Assembly: GCA_029982205.1 (NCBI GenBank)
Contig: JARRCM010000007.1
Location: 1 to 64,000 of the forward strand
Length of the DNA: 64,000 bases
From: Thermosediminibacterales bacterium
GTDB taxonomy: Bacteria > Bacillota > Thermosediminibacteria > Koleobacterales > JARRCM01
Direction: 5' to 3'
This document shows, piece by piece, positions 8,436 through 17,761 of the stretch. A program made the position numbers and the translations under genes. The notes beneath the pieces were generated by a model that was not told where the DNA came from, did not search any database, and worked only from the letters and a program-made list of their open reading frames with translations. How positions within the stretch are numbered: the stretch's first letter is position 1; each line of letters begins with the position of its first letter.

Positions 8436-9842
8436 CTAACTTTTTCGGAAAAATATTTTTTCAAGGGAAGTCCGTATCTTTGAAAAATCATTTATATTCA
8501 TTGTCCTGACATCAAAAACCATACAGTCATCAGAAATCCTTGTGATAATTGGAATATCAAGCTCTCTTAACATTTGGTCTAATTCAGTAACCGTAAACTT
8601 TATAGGTTTTAAAATTACTGCTTTGGTAGGTAATTTTTCGACAGGGTATGCGCCGCCTCCAACCATAGAAAACTCAGAAACTATTTCGATTTTTGCATGT
8701 AAAGGCGTAAAAATTTCAAGTTCTTTGAAAAGAAGTTTTGCCTTTTCTTCAAGCTTACTCAATGGAGCTGTTAACATCTTTAACACTGGTATTTTTTCTA
8801 CAGCTTTGTTTTCATCTAAATATAACCTCAATGTAAACTCTAAAGCTGCTAAAGTCATCTTATCGATTCTTAAAGCCCGGTTTAGCGGATGTTTTTTAAT
8901 AACCTCTATATACTCTTTTTTTCCTAAAACAATTCCTGCCTGAGGCCCTCCTAAAAGCTTATCACCGCTGAAAGTCACAACATCAACTCCTGCCTTAACA
9001 CTTTCGATAACTGTAGGCTCCTTGGTTAAGCCGTATTTTGAAAAATCAATCATACTTCCACTTCCCAGATCTTCAATCACCGGAATCTTGTATTTTTTCC
9101 CAAGACTAACAAGTTCTCGGCTTTCTACCACTTTAGTAAAACCGCAAATTTTATAATTGCTTGTGTGAACTTTCAGCAGTGCTCCAGTGTTTTCGTTTAT
9201 AAAATTCTCATAATCTTTTAAATGTGTCCTGTTTGTGGTTCCCACTTCTACTAACCTGGCACCGCTCTGTGCCATTACCTCGGGAATTCTAAAAGAACCC
9301 CCGATTTCTACAAGCTGGCCTCGAGAAATAATAACTTCCCTGCCTGAAGCCAGTGCAGAAAGCACCAGAAGCACTGCACCGGCATTGTTATTAACCACAA
9401 GAGCTGCTTCAGCCCCGGTCAAATCACACAGAAGAGATTCTACGTGACTGTAACGGCTGCCGCGAGTTCCTGTAGTAAGGTCAATTTCAAGGTTTGAATA
9501 GTTGCTTACAACGTCCCAAAAACGTTCTTTAATTTCAGCAGAGAGAGGCGCCCTGCCGAGATTGGTATGTAACACAGTGCCAGTTGCGTTAATAACCCTT
9601 TTAAAACTATTGCTCCATTTCTTCGTTATCAGTCTTTCAACATCAAGAACTATAATGTTTTCCTCAACAGAAAATCCATTATCCCCGGCAATTAATATTT
9701 TATTGCGATAAGTATCTATGGTTTCTCTGATACAGTCTGTTATTATTTTTCGGGGTATATCTTTGTATTTCTGTTTTTTCATTATAATATTAAAGATCCT
9801 GTCTACTCCCGGGAGTTTTCTAAACAACTCGTTCTTCTTCAT
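8436..9842 (-). CDS. selA: L-seryl-tRNA(Sec) selenium transferase
   Basis: A 468-residue PLP enzyme that converts seryl-tRNA(Sec) to selenocysteyl-tRNA(Sec) using selenophosphate. Family hallmarks are GTVLHTNLGRAPL, EAALVVNNNAGAVLL and the PLP-lysine segment FSGDKLLGGPQAG. The start was set at MKKNELFRKLPG because GGAGG lies six bases before it. The extra 15 residues in the ORF track read into the intergenic region. It is sandwiched between selD and selB. The tRNA(Sec) gene selC was not found in this window. Confidence 0.96.
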   Translation of the reverse strand: MKKNELFRKLPGVDRIFNIIMKKQKYKDIPRKIITDCIRETIDTYRNKILIAGDNGFSVEENIIVLDVERLITKKWSNSFKRVINATGTVLHTNLGRAPLSAEIKERFWDVVSNYSNLEIDLTTGTRGSRYSHVESLLCDLTGAEAALVVNNNAGAVLLVLSALASGREVIISRGQLVEIGGSFRIPEVMAQSGARLVEVGTTNRTHLKDYENFINENTGALLKVHTSNYKICGFTKVVESRELVSLGKKYKIPVIEDLGSGSMIDFSKYGLTKEPTVIESVKAGVDVVTFSGDKLLGGPQAGIVLGKKEYIEVIKKHPLNRALRIDKMTLAALEFTLRLYLDENKAVEKIPVLKMLTAPLSKLEEKAKLLFKELEIFTPLHAKIEIVSEFSMVGGGAYPVEKLPTKAVILKPIKFTVTELDQMLRELDIPIITRISDDCMVFDVRTMNINDFSKIRTSLEKIFFRKS

Positions 9843-9865
9843 TTCTGCCCTCCGAAAATCACAAA

Positions 9866-10912
9866 CTATTTTATTTTTAAATACCAATCCTTCTTTTCAA
9901 CAACCTTACCAACAGCAGAAGCTTCTGTTAGACCTTTCTCATGGAGTTTTTTAAGTAAAATGCCCTTTTTCTCTTCAGACAGTGAAAGCAAAAGGCCTCC
10001 AGATGTTTGGGGGTCAAACAAAACGTCTCTGATTTCTTCAGCAACTTCAACATCTATATTAACAAAATCTTTCAAGTAGTTACGGTTTGAATATGCTCCT
10101 GCAGGGATAATACCCATTTTAGCCAGCTCTATCGCTTTCTCAATAACAGGAATGTTTTTACAGTCAAACTCTATTGTTACATTACTGCTCGAAGCCATCT
10201 CATATGCATGGCCTAACAGACCAAAACCAGTAATATCTGTAGAAGCATTTACTCCTACCTCCCCGGCTATCTCGGCTGCGGTCCTGTTAAGTTCGGTCAT
10301 GACTGAAACCACCTTTTCAAGGTCACTCCCCGATACCATGTCAGCCTTTATACCTGTGGTCATTATGCCTATACCAAGTGGTTTTGTCAGTACAACAACA
10401 TCCCCGGGTTGTGCACCTGAGTTTCTCATAACTTTATCAGGTTCCACCTGACCGATCACAGAAAGGCCATATTTTAATTCTTTATCATCAACGGTATGCC
10501 CTCCTGCTATGATGGCACCCGCTTCATTTGCCTTATCCCGCCCTCCTGAAAGGATTTGAGACAGTATTTCTACAGGGAGGTCTGAGGGAAAACAAACTAT
10601 GTTTAATGCCATAATAGGTTTCCCACCCATTGCATAGACATCACTTAAAGCATTCGCAGCCGCGATCTGACCGAATATATAAGGGTCGTCTACAACAGGT
10701 GTAAAAAAATCCACCGTCTGTATTAAAGCCTGGTTTTCGTTGAGTTTATATACAGCTGCATCATCAGAAGTTTCAATTCCAACTAAAAGATTTTCATCCT
10801 CAATTTTTGAAAACTGCCGCAGAACCTGCGACAGGGTACATGGACCTATTTTGGCCGCTCACCCGGCACTGCTTGTAAGCTGTGTTAAACGAATAATGTC
10901 TTTTTTTTCCAT
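9866..10912 (-). CDS. selD: Selenide, water dikinase SelD, a selenoprotein (Sec18 encoded by UGA)
   Basis: A 348-residue enzyme that makes selenophosphate from selenide and ATP. The ORF track reports only the part from 10714. The frame continues upstream through a single TGA (10859-10861) to ATG 10912. The N-terminus reads MEKKDIIRLTQLTSSAG-U-AAKIGPCTL, with Sec where other SelDs have the catalytic Cys or Sec. The following segment (ETSDDAAVYKL) continues the family sequence, so this is recoding rather than a frameshift. A 9-bp SECIS-like hairpin follows the UGA. GAAGGGAAATCAA precedes the ATG. It is first in the selDAB operon, so the cell needs Sec incorporation to make selenophosphate. Confidence 0.95.
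10814..10861 (-). promoter_or_regulatory. Bacterial SECIS element of selD
   Basis: After the UGA and a 23-base spacer, the minus strand forms a stem of nine consecutive pairs (one G-U), CUGUCGCAG/CUGCGGCAG, closed by a short GUU loop. The position and the G-U loop agree with bacterial SECIS elements bound by SelB. All of it is translated as SelD coding sequence. Confidence 0.8.
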
Positions 10913-10957
10913 TTGATTTCCCTTCTTTCCTAAATCAGCTTTTTATATTATTTCCTA

Positions 10958-11599
10958 CTAATACACCTTTATTAAATCTCTTATATCATCAAGTCTTTTA
11001 GGGCCTATACCGGAAACTTCCGAAAGTTCCTCGATTGATTTAAACTTGCCGTGCTTTTCCCTGTAGTCAACAATTCTCTGGGCCAGAGCAGGCCCTATCC
11101 CGGGAAGTGTTTCCAGTTCAGAAACACCTGCACTATTAATGTTTATTCTTTCATCATCTTTAGTAGTAGAAGTATCAAATCTTTCCGGGGAAAGCTCTCC
11201 TTTTTTGGGTATATATATTTTTTCTTCATCTCTGAGCTTCTTTGCCAGGTTTACCGCATCAGGGTCCGCTTCTTCAAGAAAGCCTCCGGCTTTCTCTACC
11301 GCATCTATCACCCTATCTCCTTTTTCCATTGAATATACTCCTGGATTGGTTACCGCTCCGCTCACATGTACTATTATAAGTTCGGGAGTTTCTGGCTTTT
11401 GCCCTTCTGTTTCCACAGAAGCCAGTGTCTGAACAGCCGGCCCTGGTTCCAGTTTAAAGCTGTTAATAGCATCTTGGAGCTCGCTTTCCAGTTCTTTGAC
11501 AGCATTATATCTTTGATAAATCAATAAACCGGAAGCAACAATGAAAATTACAATCAAAGCCAGAACCAGAATTTGCTCTCTTCGGGTGAAGTCAAACAC
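10958..11599 (-). CDS. comEA: ComEA-like competence protein (SLBB plus helix-hairpin-helix)
   Basis: A 213-residue membrane-anchored DNA-binding protein. An N-terminal transmembrane helix (about residues 11-29) is followed by a linker, an SLBB/soluble-ligand-binding domain (VHVSGAVTNPGVYSM) and a tandem C-terminal helix-hairpin-helix (ININSAGVSELETLPGIGPA). The family captures DNA for uptake. A GTG start is supported by GAGGTGAG upstream. No comEC or comEB lies beside it, so competence cannot be concluded from this gene alone. Confidence 0.9.
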   Translation of the reverse strand: MFDFTRREQILVLALIVIFIVASGLLIYQRYNAVKELESELQDAINSFKLEPGPAVQTLASVETEGQKPETPELIIVHVSGAVTNPGVYSMEKGDRVIDAVEKAGGFLEEADPDAVNLAKKLRDEEKIYIPKKGELSPERFDTSTTKDDERININSAGVSELETLPGIGPALAQRIVDYREKHGKFKSIEELSEVSGIGPKRLDDIRDLIKVY

Positions 11600-11679
11600 T
11601 TTTGCTCACCTCAGCTGAATAAAAATAATCATGTTTCAATATATATTTTTCAATAATACTATGTTTTTCTCCTTCTAGT

Positions 11680-11714
11680 AAAAAAATAATAATGGAAAAA
11701 CTCCATTATTATTT
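11680..11714 (-). terminator. leuS terminator
   Basis: AAATAATAATGGA/TCCATTATTATTT forms a 13-bp stem with a short loop, followed on the minus strand by a T run. It overlaps the leuS stop codon. Confidence 0.8.
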
Positions 11715-14180
11715 CACAACAATATTTACAAGTTTTTTCGGAACAACAATCGTTTTAACAATCTTTTTACCGTTTATATATGATTTTATCTTATCTTGTT
11801 CCAACACCGTTTGCTCTAAATCGGCTTTGGTGATGTCTGCCGGAACTAATATTTTATCTCTAACTTTACCGTTTACCTGAACCACTATTTCCAGTTCGTC
11901 CTTTTTGAGTGCTTCTTTATCATATTCCGGCCATGGCTGGCGGTGAACGCTATCTGTTTTACCTATCATTTCCCACATCTCCTCGGTTATATGAGGTGCA
12001 AAGGGAGCAAGTAATACTATAAGGTTTTCAACGGCTTCTGTCATTACTTTAATATTTATGTTTTCACCATCTTTGTAACGGTTCAAACCGTTTACCAGTT
12101 CCATTATAGCACTTATTGCAGTGTTGAAGTTAAATCTTTCTTCCATATCTTCTGTAACCTTTTTAATAGTATAATGCGTCAATCTCCTGAGTTCTTTGTC
12201 TTCACCTGTCAAACTGTCATCGTTTCTTTCTCTGTTTTTTTTCAGTAAATCCAGGTAATCTTCGATTAGACGATAAACCCTGTTTAAAAACCTAAACGAG
12301 CCTTCTACCCCCTGGTCACTCCATTCCAGGTCCCTCTCAGGAGGAGAAGCGAAAAGGATAAACAATCTTGCCGTATCTGCACCATAACGTTCCATTATAT
12401 CTTCAGGGCTTACCACATTCCCTTTAGATTTGGACATCTTTGCACCGTCTTTCAATACCATACCCTGAGTTAACAAGTTAGTAAAGGGCTCTTCCGCCTC
12501 AATAAGTCCAATGTCATGGAGAACTTTTGTAAAGAACCTAGCATACATCAAATGCAGAATTGCATGTTCTACTCCACCGATATATTGGTCAACAGGCATC
12601 CAGTAATTGACTTCATCTTTATTAAAAGGCCTGTCGGTAGTATGTGGACTGGTAAACCTCAAAAAATACCATGAAGAACACACAAAAGTATCCATAGTAT
12701 CTGTCTCCCGTTTGGCCGGTCCGCCGCATTTTGGGCACGTTGTGTTCAGAAACTCTTCACACTCTAATAAAGGTGAAACCCCTTTGGGATTAAACTCAAC
12801 ATTTTCAGGCAAAATGACCGGCAGGTCCTCTTCTGGAACCGGAACAGGGCCGCATTTTTCGCAGTAAACTATAGGAATAGGAGCACCCCAGTATCTCTGC
12901 CTTGAAATAAGCCAGTCTCTTAATCTATAATTAACTTTTCTCTTTCCTATACCTTCCTTTTCCATATATTCAGCTATAGCATTTTGAGCGTCATGATTAT
13001 CCATTCCGTTATACGGACCTGAATTAACTAAAACTCCTCTTCCGGGATAAGCCTCAGTCATTTTATCCAGTTCTAGTTTTTCTCCTTCTTTTGGCTGAAT
13101 AACTATACGAATGGGGAGATTATATTTTTTTGCAAATTCAAAGTCCCTCTGGTCATGTGCAGGAACTCCCATAACAGCACCTGTACCGTATTCCATCAAA
13201 ACATAGTTAGCTACGAGAATAGGAATCCTCTCACCGTTCATGGGATTTATTGCATAAGCACCTGTAAACAAACCTATTTTTTCTGTGCTTTCTGCTGTCC
13301 TTTCAATCTCACTTGCTTTTTCCATTTCTTTAATAAAAGCCCTAATCTCTTCTTCTTTATCGGTTCCTTCCACAAGTTTTAAAACCATTGGATGTTCAGG
13401 GGCTAAAACCATATATGTTACACCATAAATGGTATCATGACGAGTAGTAAATGCACGAATAAACTCACCCGTCTTTTCAACTTTAAACTTTATTTCGACA
13501 CCTTCACTGCGACCTATCCAGTTTTTTTGCATTATCTTAACTTTCTCAGGCCAACCGGAAAGTTTCTCAAGGTCCTGCAAAAGCCTTTCGGCATAATCGG
13601 TAATCTTGAAAAACCACTGGTTCAACCGTTTTTTCTCAACAACACTGCCACAGCGTTCACATTCTCCGTTAATGACCTGTTCATTTGCAAGGACGGTTGC
13701 ACATGAAGGACACCAATTTACAGCAGCTTCTTTTTTATATGCCAAACCCTTTTCATACAGCTTTAAAAACAGCCACTGTGTCCATTTATAATAGTTCTCA
13801 TGGCATGAAGCCACTTCTCTATCCCAGTCGTAACTTATGCCCAAGCCTATAAGCTGTTGTTTCATGTTTTTAATATTATCCCATGTCCATTTTGCGGGAT
13901 GTATTTGGTTTTTTATTGCCGCATTTTCAGCAGGCAGGCCGAAAGCGTCCCAACCCATAGGGTGTAAAACATTAAAACCCCGCATCTTTTTATACCTTGC
14001 CACCACATCTCCGATTGAATAGTTTCTCACATGACCCATATGAAGTTTTCCAGATGGATATGGAAACATTTCGAGCACATAGTACTTAGGTTTTTCGGAA
14101 TCAATAACGGTTTTATAAACGTCATCGTTTTTCCATTTTTTCTGCCACTTCTCCTCTATTTTATGAAAATTGTAAGCCAT
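11709..14180 (-). CDS. leuS: Leucyl-tRNA synthetase
   Basis: An 823-residue class Ia synthetase that charges tRNA(Leu). It has the HIGH-type motif [15 protein letters not shown] near residue 45, a zinc-binding insertion with CxxC pairs, the CP1 editing domain ([20 protein letters not shown]), and KMSKS in [17 protein letters not shown]. The true start is [12 protein letters not shown] at 14180, after GGAGGAGTGAGG. The 58 residues before it in the ORF track are a readthrough of the T-box and tRNA sequence. Expression is controlled by the upstream T-box leader, which would be antiterminated by uncharged tRNA(Leu). Confidence 0.97.
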   Translation of the reverse strand: MAYNFHKIEEKWQKKWKNDDVYKTVIDSEKPKYYVLEMFPYPSGKLHMGHVRNYSIGDVVARYKKMRGFNVLHPMGWDAFGLPAENAAIKNQIHPAKWTWDNIKNMKQQLIGLGISYDWDREVASCHENYYKWTQWLFLKLYEKGLAYKKEAAVNWCPSCATVLANEQVINGECERCGSVVEKKRLNQWFFKITDYAERLLQDLEKLSGWPEKVKIMQKNWIGRSEGVEIKFKVEKTGEFIRAFTTRHDTIYGVTYMVLAPEHPMVLKLVEGTDKEEEIRAFIKEMEKASEIERTAESTEKIGLFTGAYAINPMNGERIPILVANYVLMEYGTGAVMGVPAHDQRDFEFAKKYNLPIRIVIQPKEGEKLELDKMTEAYPGRGVLVNSGPYNGMDNHDAQNAIAEYMEKEGIGKRKVNYRLRDWLISRQRYWGAPIPIVYCEKCGPVPVPEEDLPVILPENVEFNPKGVSPLLECEEFLNTTCPKCGGPAKRETDTMDTFVCSSWYFLRFTSPHTTDRPFNKDEVNYWMPVDQYIGGVEHAILHLMYARFFTKVLHDIGLIEAEEPFTNLLTQGMVLKDGAKMSKSKGNVVSPEDIMERYGADTARLFILFASPPERDLEWSDQGVEGSFRFLNRVYRLIEDYLDLLKKNRERNDDSLTGEDKELRRLTHYTIKKVTEDMEERFNFNTAISAIMELVNGLNRYKDGENINIKVMTEAVENLIVLLAPFAPHITEEMWEMIGKTDSVHRQPWPEYDKEALKKDELEIVVQVNGKVRDKILVPADITKADLEQTVLEQDKIKSYINGKKIVKTIVVPKKLVNIVVK

Positions 14181-14247
14181 ATCCTCACTCCTCCTCCTAT
14201 ATGTAAAAACTTCTGTATATAATAAAAACACAAAAATTAACAATAAT

Positions 14248-14279
14248 AAAAAAACCCTCTTCCCTATTAGGGACGAGAG
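14248..14279 (-). terminator. T-box terminator upstream of leuS
   Basis: CTCTC-G-TCCC/GGGA-A-GAGGG with one internal mismatch, then seven T residues on the minus strand. It is also positioned to terminate transcripts carrying the embedded tRNA-Ala. Confidence 0.85.
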
Positions 14280-14301
14280 TCCTCGTGGTACCACCCTAAT
14301 T

Positions 14302-14396
<95 letters not shown>

Positions 14397-14543
14397 CACT
14401 CTAGTGCACTATAACGGGTGCTGCCGAGTCAGCAATTGAGGCGAGTTCGATGGTGTTACCTGCTGATTCGCACCTACCATCAGCTCTCTGAAAGGTTTTT
14501 CACCAATCTACTACTCCTCATATACCTTTATGGGATATATCAT

Positions 14544-14572
14544 ATTATAAAAAATTTCAATTTAAATGTCAA
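14544..14572 (-). promoter_or_regulatory. Full-consensus sigma-A promoter for the T-box/tRNA-Ala/leuS unit
   Basis: TTGACA, 17 bases, TATAAT on the minus strand, matching both hexamers exactly. The -35 overlaps the last codons of rsfS. Transcription should begin near 14537, shortly before Stem I. This strength suits a tRNA gene. Confidence 0.9.
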
Positions 14573-14912
14573 GTTCAATTGTTTCAGCATCGGCCCAAAC
14601 CCTCTCAAGGTCATAAAAACTCCGCTCTTTTTCATGAAATATGTGGACTACAACATCCCCGTAATCTAGCAATATCCATCGAGCATCATTATATCCTTCT
14701 TTATGTAAAATGTCAACCCCGTTCTCTTGAAGTCTTTCTTCGACTTCATCAGCTAAGGCTTTAACCTGAACAGTTGATGTTCCGCTTGCAATCACAAAAT
14801 AGTCTGCTATGAGTGAAACATTATAAATACCTAATACTACTATGTCCTTTGCTTTTTTGTCATCTAAAGCTTTTGCAGCAATTTCAGCTACTCTTCTGGA
14901 GTTTTCAATCAA
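14562..14912 (-). CDS. rsfS: Ribosomal silencing factor RsfS (Iojap)
   Basis: A 116-residue protein of the RsfS/Iojap family, which binds L14 and blocks joining of ribosomal subunits under nutrient limitation. The family core is evident: DIVVLGIYNVSLIADYFVIASG, VQVKALADEVEE, and WILLDYGDVVVHIFHEKERSFYDLERVW. A TTG start with GGAGGG seven bases upstream is used. In many Firmicutes rsfS follows nadD and yqeK. In this window those genes are upstream in the same direction, separated by an LCP gene, a DMT transporter and two further membrane genes. Confidence 0.94.
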   Translation of the reverse strand: MIENSRRVAEIAAKALDDKKAKDIVVLGIYNVSLIADYFVIASGTSTVQVKALADEVEERLQENGVDILHKEGYNDARWILLDYGDVVVHIFHEKERSFYDLERVWADAETIELDI

Positions 14913-15007
14913 TTAACTTCCCTCCTATTGTTATCTCTTGATTAAAAATGCCCAATATTTACTAATAATATTCTCTATTAATCTCAGGAATCCCTTTTTT
15001 GATTTTG

Positions 15008-15958
15008 TCAATCAAAAAAGATTATTACTAAAATCCATAAATATAATAAATAGGCAGATAAAAGTATTCCACCTTCCCATCGTTCGATCTTTCTATCGGA
15101 AAATCCAGTAATCATAAGTAATACCATCATTATTAAAGAAATCGGAAAATCAAAAATTATGGCCTGGGGAGATATTTTTAGAGGGTTTATTGTTGCAGCA
15201 CTCCCCAACACCATAAGCAGGTTTAAAATGTTCGCACCTAATATGTTCCCCACTGATATGCTCTGAAACCCCTTTATAGTAGCAGCTATTGAAGTAATCA
15301 ATTCAGGCATGGAGGTCCCCATGGCTATCATCGTCAGACTTATAACTCTTTCCGGCACTCCGATAATATAAGCAATTTTCACCCCATTATCTACAGCTAA
15401 ATTTGCTCCAAAAAACACACCCGCTGCTCCAATTATAAATTTTAAAATGCAGTTTATAAGATTGCCTTTAGAAACCATTATACCATAATGATTGTTTTTA
15501 TTGCCCTGAATTTCTATAAAATTAATCAACACATAAAAAACTGACATTATTAATAAAATCATACCCTCTAAACTTGATATGACATGATTTTTAGAAAAAT
15601 AAAATGTAAGCATCCATGCCACGATCATCATAAATCCTTTATAGGTAAAAGACCTCCGTTCAATATGTATTGGTTTTATAAGGGATACTGTTCCTAAAAT
15701 CAAGCCGATATTGCATATTGTCGAACCAACGGCATTTCCAATCGCCATGCCAGGATGACCATCCAAGGAGGCAAAAGAAGAAACCACCAATTCCGGAAGG
15801 GTTGTAGCAAAACTTACAATCGTTGCTCCAATTACGATCTTTGGAATACCTGTGGAATCAGCCATCCATACCGCCGATTCCACAAACCAATCAGCCCCTT
15901 TTACAATCAAAACTAATCCCACAAAAAACATAATAAACACTGGTAGGTTTAACAACAT
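15008..15958 (-). CDS. Calcium/sodium antiporter, CaxA/YrbG family
   Basis: A 316-residue membrane protein with two homologous halves of about five helices each. Both halves carry the alpha-repeat typical of Na/Ca exchangers: GATIVSFATTLPELVVS and its counterpart MIAMGTSMPELITS, each followed by an N-rich GN(A/I) turn (GNAVGSTICNIGLILG and GNILGANILNLLMVLG). It probably exchanges Ca2+ for Na+ or H+ across the plasma membrane. ATG 15958 is preferred because AGGAGGT lies eight bases upstream. It is separate from its neighbours and has no visible regulator. Confidence 0.9.
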   Translation of the reverse strand: MLLNLPVFIMFFVGLVLIVKGADWFVESAVWMADSTGIPKIVIGATIVSFATTLPELVVSSFASLDGHPGMAIGNAVGSTICNIGLILGTVSLIKPIHIERRSFTYKGFMMIVAWMLTFYFSKNHVISSLEGMILLIMSVFYVLINFIEIQGNKNNHYGIMVSKGNLINCILKFIIGAAGVFFGANLAVDNGVKIAYIIGVPERVISLTMIAMGTSMPELITSIAATIKGFQSISVGNILGANILNLLMVLGSAATINPLKISPQAIIFDFPISLIMMVLLMITGFSDRKIERWEGGILLSAYLLYLWILVIIFFD

Positions 15959-16037
15959 TTTCAAATACCTCCTAGTTTATACTATTAAAGTTTATTTTGA
16001 GGTATTTGAAAACATTACAAAAATGTTCCAATAAACA

Positions 16038-16667
16038 TTAAAACAATTTAAGAACACCTATTAGTATTAATATAGTTCCAGAAATCAACGAGGACCCCAC
16101 TTTCAAATTAATAAACCTTTTATTTATTCCAATATTCAAACCTGTGATTACAGCAATAAAGTTTATTAAACCCACTATTAGAATGGTAAACACCAGGTTG
16201 AATCTTGCTACTGCCGCACCAAATCCTGCTCCAAAAGCATCAAGAGCCAGGGCAGTTCCTAAAAACCACGCTTCTTTTGAGTCAATACTGCCTGAAACAT
16301 CCATATCAGCAGCCATAGGTTCAATCAGAATATTTATTACTATTCCAAAATGCTTTATTTGGAGATTTGCAAGAGTTTTAGTTTCATCAGTTTTACGTAT
16401 TTCTGAAAAATAAGATTTGAAAACGATCATTATTCCCAGTACTATTAACATCGTAGCTCCAAACGTTTTCGCTGATTCAAAAGGGAAAAACAAAGAAAAC
16501 CAGCGGCCAAAAGCCATTGATGTTGCTAAAGCTATAACAGTTGCTAAATCAATAATTATTAAAGACAGTAAAGGTATTTTGATGTTTCTTAATCCATAAG
16601 TTACCCCTGTAGCGAATCCATCAATACTTATTGCTAAAGCAAGGAGTAGTATAGAGGCAAAATTCAT
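16038..16667 (-). CDS. ytaF: YtaF/MntP-like sporulation membrane protein
   Basis: A 209-residue integral membrane protein of about six helices, of the DUF204/MntP superfamily. The family includes the Mn efflux pump MntP and the sporulation protein YtaF. Supporting features are the opening SILLLALAISIDGFATGVTYGLRNIKIPL and its internal counterpart LALDAFGAGFGAAVARF, both with an Asp in a helix. The longer central loop (residues 85-120) favours YtaF over MntP. Transported ion and sporulation role are inferred from family only. Confidence 0.8.
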   Translation of the reverse strand: MNFASILLLALAISIDGFATGVTYGLRNIKIPLLSLIIIDLATVIALATSMAFGRWFSLFFPFESAKTFGATMLIVLGIMIVFKSYFSEIRKTDETKTLANLQIKHFGIVINILIEPMAADMDVSGSIDSKEAWFLGTALALDAFGAGFGAAVARFNLVFTILIVGLINFIAVITGLNIGINKRFINLKVGSSLISGTILILIGVLKLF

Positions 16668-16747
16668 GCTGCCAACACCCTTTCAAATTTTAATCAACAT
16701 ACATTTATATATTATGAATAATTCTTTAAAAGGGTGTAAAACATTAA

Positions 16748-17653
16748 TCAAGACAGCTTTTTAAAAGTTTTTATATCCAGTTCAGTTATTAAAACCCCGA
16801 AAAGAATAAAACTACATCCTATTATCATTCGCAGAGTTATTACTTCTTTCCAAAATATATAAGAAAACAGGACTGCAAAAACAGCTTCCATGCAGAGAAT
16901 GACTGCAGCATGAGTTGAGGATGTATACTTTTGTGCCACCGTTTGAACTAAAAAAGCCAATGTGGTGCAGAATACAACTGCATAAAGAATAGCTATCCAA
17001 AGTTTACCTGAAATCTGTGTTGGAATAGGTTCAAACAGCAAGGCCAGTATCAAACTGGCTGCTCCCGTAAAACCCACTTGGATAACCGAAAGAACCACAG
17101 GGTCATTTTGTTGTGTAAAAATTCCTATAGACACTATCTGGGCAGCAAAGAAAAACGCACAGATCAAAGTTAAAAAATCTCCAAAATTTAATCCAACATA
17201 TTTATCGAAAGATAATATACCCATCCCTAATAAAGCAGCAAAAGCGCCAATAACAGGTGACCAACCCGGAAAATCCTTGGTCACAAAATAATAAATAAAA
17301 GGAACGATTATCACATTAATACCTGTAATAAACCCGGATTTGCCAGGTGTTGTGTAAAGAAGGCCTATTGTTTGAGTCAGAAATGACATAAAAAGAAAAA
17401 AACCTATAATACAGCCTGCCTTTATTTCTTTTAAATCAGCCATTCTTATTTTTTTCCAAAAAACAATTGATAGAAGCACAAATGAAAGGATGAACCTGAT
17501 TCCTAAATAATAAAAGGGAGTTATATAATTAAGAGCCTCTTTCATTATAACAAAGTTTGAACCCCACACAACCGTTATCATCAACATAGAAAAATCTGCG
17601 ATATGACTAGCCTTGATTTTAGCAGGTTTAAACATAACTGCTTTTTGTTTCAT
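16748..17653 (-). CDS. DMT-superfamily (EamA) permease
   Basis: A 301-residue membrane protein with ten predicted helices and duplicated EamA domains (VVWGSNFVIMKEALNYITPF in the first and a STHAAVILCMEAVFAVLFSY segment in the second). EamA proteins export amino acids or other metabolites, and the substrate is not readable here. The start at 17653 follows AAAGGAGGTTAC. It is monocistronic between ytaF and the LCP gene. Confidence 0.88.
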   Translation of the reverse strand: MKQKAVMFKPAKIKASHIADFSMLMITVVWGSNFVIMKEALNYITPFYYLGIRFILSFVLLSIVFWKKIRMADLKEIKAGCIIGFFLFMSFLTQTIGLLYTTPGKSGFITGINVIIVPFIYYFVTKDFPGWSPVIGAFAALLGMGILSFDKYVGLNFGDFLTLICAFFFAAQIVSIGIFTQQNDPVVLSVIQVGFTGAASLILALLFEPIPTQISGKLWIAILYAVVFCTTLAFLVQTVAQKYTSSTHAAVILCMEAVFAVLFSYIFWKEVITLRMIIGCSFILFGVLITELDIKTFKKLS

Positions 17654-17715
17654 TATGTAACCTCCTTTGCCTTCATGCTTTCTTCAACCCACTGCCAGTC
17701 AGCTGAAAGGTGAAC

Positions 17716-17743
17716 AAAAAAACATCTCCCAAATTAGGAGATG
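17716..17743 (-). terminator. Terminator after the LCP gene
   Basis: CATCTCC/GGAGATG stem with a 7-base loop, followed on the minus strand by seven T residues. Confidence 0.85.
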
Positions 17744-17761
17744 GGGATTTAATATCGTTTT

